Assembly: GCA_016937915.1 (NCBI GenBank)
Contig: JAFGVR010000180.1
Location: 1-5,033, forward strand
DNA from: Campylobacterales bacterium
Lineage (GTDB): Bacteria; Campylobacterota; Campylobacteria; Campylobacterales; Sulfurimonadaceae
Direction: 5' to 3'
Length of the DNA: 5,033 nucleotides
Shown here: positions 1 through 5,033 of the stretch, piece by piece
How positions within the stretch are numbered: the first letter of the stretch is position 1
How the letters are laid out: every line of letters starts with the position of its first letter
The notes under the pieces: model-generated
What the model was told of the DNA's origin: nothing
What the model saw: the letters and a program-made list of their open reading frames with translations, nothing else
Databases searched by the model: none
Made by a program: the position numbers and the translations under genes

Positions 1-1135
1 ACATAGAAAATAAAAAAGCTATAACCACTATCATCTCATTCATCATAAATGGTATATCAAAAAATATGGTAGCCCCATAAGCGGTGCCAAGACCAAAAAC
101 TATCCCTATGATGCCACCAAACGATGAGAGTACTACAGCCTCAACCAAAAACTGCATCAAAACATCCCTCTCCATAGCTCCGATGGCTAGTCTTATCCCT
201 ATCTCTCTTGTTCTCTCAGTAACTGAGACTAACATGATATTCATAATCCCTATCCCACCTACAAGTAAACTGATAGCTGCAACTGAGCCTAAGAGATATG
301 TCAAAGTTTTTGTAGTTGATGTCATGGTATCTATGATATCTTTCATATCTCTTACATGAAAATCATCATCCATATTTTCGTGCAGATTTCTCCTTTGACG
401 CATGATAGATGCTATCTCCTCTTTTGCATCGTTTGAATTAACCCCATCTTTTAGAGATAAAAGGATGTTACTTACATCTCTGTTTCCACTGATGCGTCTT
501 TGAAACATCTTTATAGGGACAACTACAAGGTCATCTTGGTCAAGCCCGCGAAACCCTGCTGAGCCTTTTGATTTTAAAACCCCTACAACCTTGCATCCAA
601 ACTTCCCTAAACGAACCATCTCATCCAGAGGGTTTTGGTTTGCAAAAAGCTCATTTTTGATAGTTGAGCCGATGATGCAAACACTCTTGCCACTATTTAT
701 CTCTTGTTCGCTAAACTCTCTCCCATCCTCTATAACCCAATCACGAACCTCAAAGTAACCGTTATCACTCCCATAGATGGATGTTGAGTGGTTTGAGTTT
801 GAGTAAACTGCGGTGATGCCAGACATACTGTAAGGGGATACTACACTTATCATAGATGCCTCTTGTTTTAAAACCTCCACATCACTCATGGTAAATGGTT
901 TTGCGTTTGAACCAGCTGAACCATGCCCCATCCTACGCTTTCCTGGGCTTAGGGTTAGCATATTGCTCCCTAGTTTTGAGATGTCATTTTTTATGTACGC
1001 AGTGGTTCCATCACCCAAAATCACCATCGCTATAACAGATGCTACCCCTATAACAATCCCCAAAACGGTCAAGAATGAACGCATCATATTTCTGCGAATC
1101 TCTTTTAGGGCGAGTAATAATGTGTTAAATAGCAT
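1..1135 (-). CDS. MacB-type ABC transporter permease (FtsX fold), 3' end off the left edge
   Basis: Inner membrane permease subunit of a type VII (MacB/LolCDE-like) ABC exporter, which moves ATPase conformational change into the periplasm rather than forming a classic channel. The frame is open from the ATG at 1135 to the window edge (378 codons) with no stop or frameshift; families of this kind are about 400 residues, so only the last transmembrane helix and tail are missing. Visible order: cytoplasmic amphipathic start with RRNMMRS (14-20), TM1 about 20-40 ([20 protein letters not shown]), large periplasmic MacB_PCD domain about 41-277, TM2 about 279-303, the conserved cytoplasmic loop [17 protein letters not shown] (304-320) that docks on the ATPase, TM3 about 326-357, and TM4 starting about 367. 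Cysteines 153 and 181 lie in the periplasmic domain. The start has a good ribosome site (GGGGAG) inside the ATPase gene, and the two genes overlap by 11 bases. Substrate unknown; MacB-like rather than LolC/E-like is favoured by the adjacent MacA-type adaptor and TolC. Confidence 0.93.
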   Translation of the reverse strand, partial: MLFNTLLLALKEIRRNMMRSFLTVLGIVIGVASVIAMVILGDGTTAYIKNDISKLGSNMLTLSPGKRRMGHGSAGSNAKPFTMSDVEVLKQEASMISVVSPYSMSGITAVYSNSNHSTSIYGSDNGYFEVRDWVIEDGREFSEQEINSGKSVCIIGSTIKNELFANQNPLDEMVRLGKFGCKVVGVLKSKGSAGFRGLDQDDLVVVPIKMFQRRISGNRDVSNILLSLKDGVNSNDAKEEIASIMRQRRNLHENMDDDFHVRDMKDIIDTMTSTTKTLTYLLGSVAAISLLVGGIGIMNIMLVSVTERTREIGIRLAIGAMERDVLMQFLVEAVVLSSFGGIIGIVFGLGTAYGATIFFDIPFMMNEMIVVIAFLFSM

Positions 1136-1811
1136 CTATCTCCCCATCTTTGAAGTGGATAATCCTACTTGCAAACTCCGCCATATCATTTTCATGTGTA
1201 ACCATTATGATAGTTATCCCCTGCTCTTTGTTAAACTTTTGCAAAAGCTCCATTATCTCTACACTTCGTGGGGTGTCTAAGTTTCCTGTTGGCTCATCTG
1301 CTAAAAGTATCTTTGGGTTTGTAACTATGCTTCTAGCTATCGCAACCCTTTGTTGCTGTCCACCTGAGAGCTGGGCTGGGGTATGGTGTGCAAACTTTAA
1401 GAGTCCCACCTTGTCAAGTGCTTCAAGTGAGAGTTTTTTTCTCTCATCTGCACCGATGCCTCTATATATCAAAGGGAGTTCAACATTTTCAAGTGCGGTA
1501 GTTTTTGCCAAAAGGTTAAACCCTTGAAATATAAACCCCAAATAGTGTCTTCTAAGCCTTGCTAACTGATCCCTATCTAAACTACCAACATCCACACCAT
1601 CAAAAAGATAACTCCCACCACTTGGCAAATCGAGTGAGCCAACTATGTTCATCATAGTTGATTTTCCACTACCACTAGGCCCCATCACTGCGACAAATTC
1701 ACCCTTCTCTATCACAAGATCTATCCCTTTTAGTGCGTAAGTTGTAGCATCACCTTCACCATAAAACTTTTTTACATCTCTAAACTCTATGAGTGGTTTA
1801 TCTTTGGACAT
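1125..1811 (-). CDS. MacB/LolD-family ABC transporter ATP-binding protein
   Basis: Cytoplasmic ATPase that powers the neighbouring FtsX-type permease; it works as a dimer. At 228 residues it is the normal length for a stand-alone LolD/YknY/MacB nucleotide-binding domain, and every catalytic motif is intact: Walker [10 protein letters not shown] (44-52), Q-loop glutamine 96 in GFIFQ, ABC signature LSGGQQQR (148-155), Walker [13 protein letters not shown] (168-179) with catalytic Glu173, and switch His206 in VTHE. The signature and the PTGNLD version of the D-loop are typical of the LolD/MacB group. The ATG at 1811 overlaps the adaptor stop by 14 bases; only a weak site (GGA, seven bases upstream) precedes it, so translation probably depends on coupling with the adaptor gene. 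In E. coli MacB this domain is fused to the permease; here it is a separate protein. LolD itself (lipoprotein release) is an alternative by sequence alone, but the adaptor and TolC neighbours argue for export through the outer membrane. Confidence 0.95.
   Translation of the reverse strand: MSKDKPLIEFRDVKKFYGEGDATTYALKGIDLVIEKGEFVAVMGPSGSGKSTMMNIVGSLDLPSGGSYLFDGVDVGSLDRDQLARLRRHYLGFIFQGFNLLAKTTALENVELPLIYRGIGADERKKLSLEALDKVGLLKFAHHTPAQLSGGQQQRVAIARSIVTNPKILLADEPTGNLDTPRSVEIMELLQKFNKEQGITIIMVTHENDMAEFASRIIHFKDGEIDAI
1140..1145 (-). promoter_or_regulatory. Ribosome binding site of the permease gene
   Basis: GGGGAG on the minus strand, four bases before the ATG at 1135, lies inside the last codons of the ATPase gene. 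It fixes the permease start at 1135 and, with the 11-base overlap, suggests translational coupling of ATPase and permease. Confidence 0.7.
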
Positions 1812-3000
1812 CTTTTGTTCCAGTTATAACTTTTGCATCTTTATCTAAACCATCTAAAACTATGGTGTATTTGCTATCGCTTTGAGCTGTTTTTATCTCT
1901 ATGGCTTGAGGTTTATTATCTTTTAAAACCCAAACTTTGCTTTGATGCGGTTCTGTGGGTTTTTTACCAAACGATCCTTTTTTATCCTCTTGAAGTTTTG
2001 GATTAAACCTTAGAGCTGAGTTTTGGATGCTAAGTACATCTTTGTAAGATTTTGTATATATCTGAGCAGTGGCGGTCATCCCTGGGCGAAGCAAAAGTTC
2101 ATCATTACTTAGTGATACTATCGCACTGTATGTAACGATGCTATCTACTATCTGAGAGTTAAAATGTACTTTTGTTATTACCCCCTCAAACTCTTTTTTA
2201 GGGTATGCATCTACACTAAATTTTACTTTTTGCCCCTTCTCAACAGAGCCTATATCTGCCTCATCTACACTCAAAGATAGCTCCATCTTTTTTAAGTCTT
2301 CTGCTATCACAAACAAAACTGGTATCTGCATAGATGCCACGACACTTTGACCAACCTCTACCTTTTTATCGAGTATCACACCATCAAGTGGTGAGCGAAC
2401 TATCGCTTTTTTTAGGTCATCCTCATTTGCTTCTAGTGAAGCTTTTGCTTGAACCACCAATGCTTTTTTACTCTCAAAATCAGCCTTAGCTCTCTCATAG
2501 ATGCTCTTTAGTGAATCTATCTCTTTGGTCGATGGAAATTTTCCTTTTGTAGCTTTAAAAAGGTTTTCTGCTCTATCTAACTCTATCTTTGCATCACTTA
2601 GTGCAACTTCACTATTTTTTAGATTTGCATCTGCTACTCTTAAAGCTGCCTCAGAGTTTCTAACACGAGACTCTATCTTTGTGGTGTCTATCTTTGCTAA
2701 GAGCTGATTTTTTTTGACATAATCGTTAAAATCAACATAAAGCTCACTTATAGTTCCAGACACCTCTATCCCCACATTTACACTGTTTGTTGGTTCAAGA
2801 TTTCCTGCGGCTAAAACCGTTATGTCGATGTCACGAAGTTTTGCTTCTTGGGTTATGTAAGAGATCTCTTTATCTTTTGGTAAAAATTTAAAATAATAAA
2901 CCCCAGCAACTATCATCAACACTAAAACTAATATCAACCATTTTTTATAAGATGATTTTGCCTTTTTATTAAGTCCCAAATTTTTCTCTAACTCATCCAT
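1798..3000 (-). CDS. MacA/YknX-like periplasmic adaptor (HlyD/RND-type membrane fusion protein)
   Basis: Periplasmic adaptor that links the inner membrane ABC permease to the outer membrane TolC channel, probably as a hexameric ring. The 400 residues show a lysine-rich cytoplasmic tail (1-20), one membrane anchor (about 21-37), first half of the lipoyl/barrel-sandwich domain (about 75-108, with VSGTISELYVDFNDYVKK), a coiled-coil hairpin (about 109-198, rich in Ala, Glu and Lys, tip near 148-158), second lipoyl half (199-233, VRSPLDGVILDKKVEVGQSV), a beta-barrel domain (about 237-315, ending in LRPGMTATAQI) and a membrane-proximal domain (about 320-400). The VDFNDYV lipoyl motif and the hairpin with a PSTKEID tip segment match the MacA/YknX group. 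It is slightly longer than E. coli MacA (371), partly from a charged loop about 338-354. The ATG at 3000 has a strong site AAAAGAGG seven bases upstream, just before the TolC stop; the gap to that gene is 3 bases and the 3' end overlaps the ATPase gene by 14. Confidence 0.95.
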   Translation of the reverse strand: MDELEKNLGLNKKAKSSYKKWLILVLVLMIVAGVYYFKFLPKDKEISYITQEAKLRDIDITVLAAGNLEPTNSVNVGIEVSGTISELYVDFNDYVKKNQLLAKIDTTKIESRVRNSEAALRVADANLKNSEVALSDAKIELDRAENLFKATKGKFPSTKEIDSLKSIYERAKADFESKKALVVQAKASLEANEDDLKKAIVRSPLDGVILDKKVEVGQSVVASMQIPVLFVIAEDLKKMELSLSVDEADIGSVEKGQKVKFSVDAYPKKEFEGVITKVHFNSQIVDSIVTYSAIVSLSNDELLLRPGMTATAQIYTKSYKDVLSIQNSALRFNPKLQEDKKGSFGKKPTEPHQSKVWVLKDNKPQAIEIKTAQSDSKYTIVLDGLDKDAKVITGTKDVQR

Positions 3001-3003
3001 GCA

Positions 3004-4149
3004 TCAACCTCTTTTAGTATTAAAATACAATTTAGTTAGCTCTAAATCTATATTTATCTCATTTATCTTTATCTCTAACTCATCAGATTTTATGGAGTTT
3101 TGGAGTATGCCAACATCATAACCAGCTTTGTATCCGTTTTCGTACGCCTCTTTTGTTATCTCTAATATGGAGTTGTACTCTGCTATGTTTTCCTCCAAAA
3201 CTTTGTTGGTATCTTTGTACCTCTCTATCAAAATCATACTCTGCTCATACGCCAACTGCTCCTCTTTTGTAGCATCTGCCTCTTTTGCTTTTGACTCTAA
3301 AAAAGCAGACCTCTTCTCCTCAATAGATGCAAAAGATGTGTATGAGATGGGGATGCTAAGTTTTACCCCAAAATTATAATCATCACCATAAAAGCCGTTT
3401 GCATCGGTATAGTTTGCATTTGCACTCAAAGAGATTGATGGTAGGTAGCTAGAGAGTGTAGTTTTATAAGTATCGTAATTTATATTATTTTGATATTTTA
3501 AAAGATTTACATTGAAGTTATTATCAATATATCCCAACTTATCGATAAACTCTATTTTTGGTATATCGATATTATCTGCATCAATATCTGTATATTTTTT
3601 TAACTCCAACCTCTCTTGTTGTAGTTGTTGTTTCAAAAGAAGATAAGAGGTTTTTTGGATATTTTTAGCTCTTATGGCATCACTGAGCTCAGTTATATCT
3701 ACATCACCACTCTCATACTGCTTTTGTTTTAAAAAAACTGTTATCTCACTATTTTTTATAAGATAGCTTAGTTTTTCAAGTTCAAACTGATACTTTTTTA
3801 TATTTAAAACAGCTAGATGTATCTGTTTCTCATAAACACTTACCTCTTGTTCAAGTGACAAGTTCTCATAAACACCCCTATCATCAGCATATTTCATAGC
3901 ATAATAGATACCACCTGAGCGAAAAATATCTTGAGATATAGATGCATTAGCTTGTGAAGTTCCCTCAAAATCGGAACTAACAGATAGATTTAGAGGTGCT
4001 AACCAATTGTACTTAAGAGCCTCTTTTGATTTTTCTATCGTTACTTTTTTTTGATCTATGATTGCACTCTTTTGCTCATTTAAAAGGGTATCATCACAGA
4101 TGCCACCAACTACAAAAACAGATAATAAGCAGATAATCTTATGATTCAC
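3004..4149 (-). CDS. Compact TolC-family outer membrane efflux protein
   Basis: Outer membrane channel subunit (a trimer in the family) completing the efflux pump encoded downstream. It has 381 residues, clearly shorter than E. coli TolC (493 with signal). A signal peptide covers about 1-18 (short basic start, then IICLLSVFVVGG). Two OEP-type repeats are visible: beta strands about 50-61 and 65-76 (ending SISQDIFRSGG), long helices about 82-190 with turn motif YESGDVDITELSDA (145-158), a polar linker about 185-215, then strands about 236-249 (LPSISLSANANYTD) and 259-269 (NFGVKLSIPIS), and helices about 275-379 with turn motif YENGYKAGYDVGILQN (336-351). These G-x-D/V turn motifs are where TolC-type proteins meet their adaptors. 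The start is GTG at 4149: an AAGGA site sits five bases upstream, the frame closes at a stop at 4183-4185, and no ATG is available nearby. Cys18 is preceded by Gly-Gly-Ile, which is not a good lipobox, so a lipoprotein is unlikely. Its placement before the adaptor suggests a dedicated partner. Confidence 0.9.
   Translation of the reverse strand: MNHKIICLLSVFVVGGICDDTLLNEQKSAIIDQKKVTIEKSKEALKYNWLAPLNLSVSSDFEGTSQANASISQDIFRSGGIYYAMKYADDRGVYENLSLEQEVSVYEKQIHLAVLNIKKYQFELEKLSYLIKNSEITVFLKQKQYESGDVDITELSDAIRAKNIQKTSYLLLKQQLQQERLELKKYTDIDADNIDIPKIEFIDKLGYIDNNFNVNLLKYQNNINYDTYKTTLSSYLPSISLSANANYTDANGFYGDDYNFGVKLSIPISYTSFASIEEKRSAFLESKAKEADATKEEQLAYEQSMILIERYKDTNKVLEENIAEYNSILEITKEAYENGYKAGYDVGILQNSIKSDELEIKINEINIDLELTKLYFNTKRG
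3008..3015 (-). promoter_or_regulatory. Ribosome binding site of the adaptor gene
   Basis: AAAAGAGG on the minus strand is placed seven bases before the ATG at 3000 and forms part of the final codons (Lys-Arg-Gly) of the TolC-family gene. A nearby ATG at 3004 is out of frame, so this site selects the start at 3000. Confidence 0.75.
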
Positions 4150-4154
4150 TCTTT

Positions 4155-4159
4155 TCCTT
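4155..4159 (-). promoter_or_regulatory. Ribosome binding site of the TolC-family gene, supporting a GTG start
   Basis: AAGGA on the minus strand lies five bases before GTG at 4149. It decides the start, because the frame has no upstream ATG before its stop and the next residues form a plausible signal peptide. Confidence 0.75.
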
Positions 4160-4164
4160 ATGTA

Positions 4165-4177
4165 TAAAACAATTTTA
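4165..4177. repeat. Short perfect inverted repeat downstream of the predicted -10
   Basis: TAAAA-CAA-TTTTA: five-base arms around a three-base centre, between the predicted -10 element and the TolC ribosome site, so it would cover the first transcribed bases. It is too short and AT-only to be a stable hairpin or terminator; it could be a small operator half or chance in AT-rich DNA. Confidence 0.3.
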
Positions 4178-4181
4178 GAGG

Positions 4182-4190
4182 ATTATATCA
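4182..4190 (-). promoter_or_regulatory. Predicted extended -10 promoter of the efflux operon
   Basis: The minus strand reads TGATATAAT, a perfect extended -10 (TGnTATAAT). TATAAT at 4187-4182 would start transcription near 4175, giving a leader of about 26 bases before the GTG. No good -35 hexamer is seen at the usual distance; the upstream stretch inside the hypF 3' end is T-rich. Housekeeping promoters of Campylobacter and Helicobacter are known to rely on an extended -10 with a poorly conserved -35, so this fits. It would let the efflux genes be expressed independently of hypF. Confidence 0.55.
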
Positions 4191-4192
4191 CC

Positions 4193-5033
4193 CTAATGAG
4201 TAACAAAATGCAAACCATACCACATCTGCCCCAAGCTTATCCCCTCATCATTTAGGGCTATCTCTTTTGAGATGTAGTATATGATGGAGTTTTTCCTAAA
4301 ACCATCAACTACAAGGTTTAAAAGTGTGGTGTTTTGAAAAACTCCGCCACTTAAAACCACTGGCAGTTTAGAGTTTTTTGAGATGCTAAGGACTATATCT
4401 GCTAGAGTGTTTAAAAATTTGGATGCTATTAAGTGCTTGTCGCTATCTTTTAGGATGCTTATCATATCTATCTCTATCTCACCATTTTTTATGGTGTAGT
4501 TGTAACTCTCTTTGATGCCTTTATCATAAAAGCTCTCCAAAACAAGCCCAGCCTCACCATCATAATTCACATCATCCAAAAAACCACCCATGATAGAGAC
4601 CGCATCAAAGAGCCTTCCAACTGAACTTGTTAAGGGGGAGTTTATAGATTTTTCCCAAACATTATGTAGCATCTTTAGCTCTTCTCTGGTGTATCTTTTT
4701 GCCACTTCAAACTCTAAAACCTCTTCAAAACTGTAATGCTCAAACAACAAACCAAGCACTACCCTTTTTGCATCTTTGATAGCTTTTGTTGAGCCTATAA
4801 GTTTGAAATACTTAAAATGGTAAACCCTCTCATACCCTTTGGCATCACACTTAAAAACCTCACCACCCCACACGCATCCATCATCACCCAAACCACTCCC
4901 ATCAAATGCAAAACCTAAAACTTTTTGCGTTATATCATACTCAGCCATAGTACTTAAAATATGCGTATAGTGGTGTTGTACTTTTAAAAGTAGAGCATCC
5001 TTTGCCATCTCTTTTGCTATCTTGCTACTCTCA
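4193..5033 (-). CDS. hypF: HypF carbamoyltransferase, C-terminal part (5' end off the right edge)
   Basis: HypF uses carbamoyl phosphate and ATP to form carbamoyl-adenylate and passes the carbamoyl group to the C-terminal cysteine of HypE, the first step in making the cyanide ligands of the [NiFe]-hydrogenase active site; it acts in the cytoplasm. The open frame enters from the right edge (eight codons before the Met at 5008), so that Met is internal, not a start. The roughly 279 residues are the Kae1-like transfer domain of a protein usually near 750. Numbered from that Met, motifs are VQHHYTHIL (10-18, metal-binding His-x3-His at 12 and 16), GFAFDGSGLGDDG (32-44) followed by WGGE (47-50), SSVGRLFDAVS (128-138), YDGEAGLVLE (149-158), VVLSGGVFQN (217-226, nucleotide binding) and NDEGISLGQ (253-261, with a likely metal-ligand Asp). 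The acylphosphatase, zinc-finger and YrdC-like domains should lie beyond the window. The gene ends with TAG at 4195-4193, with no clear terminator before the efflux operon. Confidence 0.95.
   Translation of the reverse strand, partial: ESSKIAKEMAKDALLLKVQHHYTHILSTMAEYDITQKVLGFAFDGSGLGDDGCVWGGEVFKCDAKGYERVYHFKYFKLIGSTKAIKDAKRVVLGLLFEHYSFEEVLEFEVAKRYTREELKMLHNVWEKSINSPLTSSVGRLFDAVSIMGGFLDDVNYDGEAGLVLESFYDKGIKESYNYTIKNGEIEIDMISILKDSDKHLIASKFLNTLADIVLSISKNSKLPVVLSGGVFQNTTLLNLVVDGFRKNSIIYYISKEIALNDEGISLGQMWYGLHFVTH

Noticed and set aside
84..359. Plus-strand open frame of 91 codons
   Set aside because: It lies wholly antisense to the permease gene, has low-complexity Ile/Pro/Ser/Thr composition typical of a reverse-strand shadow, and matches no family I know.
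888..1280. Plus-strand open frame of 130 codons spanning the permease/ATPase overlap
   Set aside because: It is antisense to two well-supported genes with intact motifs and has no recognisable domain or convincing ribosome site.
1150..1527. Plus-strand open frame of 125 codons with hydrophobic and Cys/Ser-rich stretches
   Set aside because: Its apparent hydrophobic runs are the complement of ATPase motif codons (Walker B and signature region); a shadow frame.
2501..2707. Plus-strand open frame of 68 codons
   Set aside because: Antisense to the adaptor's coiled-coil hairpin; its Ser/Phe/Ala-rich content mirrors Glu/Lys/Ala codons on the other strand.
3128..3379. Plus-strand open frame of 83 codons
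   Set aside because: Antisense to the second helical repeat of the TolC-family gene; no independent support.
4094..4149. Lipoprotein signal in the TolC-family protein (Gly-Gly-Ile-Cys at 15-18)
   Set aside because: The residue before the cysteine is Ile rather than Gly, Ala or Ser, so the lipobox rule is not met; a normal signal peptide is more likely.
4150..4192. Rho-independent terminator after hypF
   Set aside because: The only inverted repeat has five A/T-only base pairs and no following T run in the right place, so it would not form a stable terminator.
5006..5008. Met codon as the start of a short stand-alone carbamoyltransferase-like gene
   Set aside because: The frame stays open upstream to the window edge and the residues before it continue the HypF domain, so it is an internal Met of a longer hypF.

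Overview
The window reads as a chromosomal piece of a low-GC Gram-negative bacterium, most likely a Campylobacterota (epsilonproteobacterium) of the Sulfurimonas/Sulfuricurvum type. This rests on AT-rich codon use, the style of the short TolC-family protein, an extended -10 promoter without a good -35, and a hydrogenase maturation gene next door. The organism assignment is inference from composition and protein style, not from a marker gene. All real genes lie on the minus strand, so the biological order runs from the right edge to the left.

Right edge to 4193: the 3' part of hypF, the carbamoyltransferase that starts synthesis of the CN ligands of [NiFe]-hydrogenase. Its C-terminal Kae1-like domain is present with its motifs intact; the N-terminal domains lie beyond the right edge. 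A 43-base gap (4150-4192) follows and holds a convincing extended -10 element, a short palindrome and a Shine-Dalgarno sequence.

4149 to 1: a tight four-gene cassette encoding a complete tripartite ABC efflux/export machine. The order is a compact TolC-family outer membrane factor (GTG start), a MacA/YknX-like periplasmic adaptor, a MacB/LolD-type ATPase, and a MacB-type FtsX-fold permease that runs off the left edge. Junctions are a 3-base gap, a 14-base overlap and an 11-base overlap, so the genes are almost certainly co-transcribed and translationally coupled. The ATPase and permease are separate proteins here, whereas E. coli MacB is one fused chain. The likely working model is an ATPase dimer plus permease dimer in the inner membrane, an adaptor ring in the periplasm, and a TolC trimer in the outer membrane. 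The substrate cannot be read from the sequence.

I see no mobile element, CRISPR array, RNA gene or strong terminator. The window looks like an ordinary housekeeping/efflux region rather than a new system. The most unusual sequence-level signal is a strong excess of the pentamer GCATC/GATGC across all genes, in both orientations and in several codon phases.
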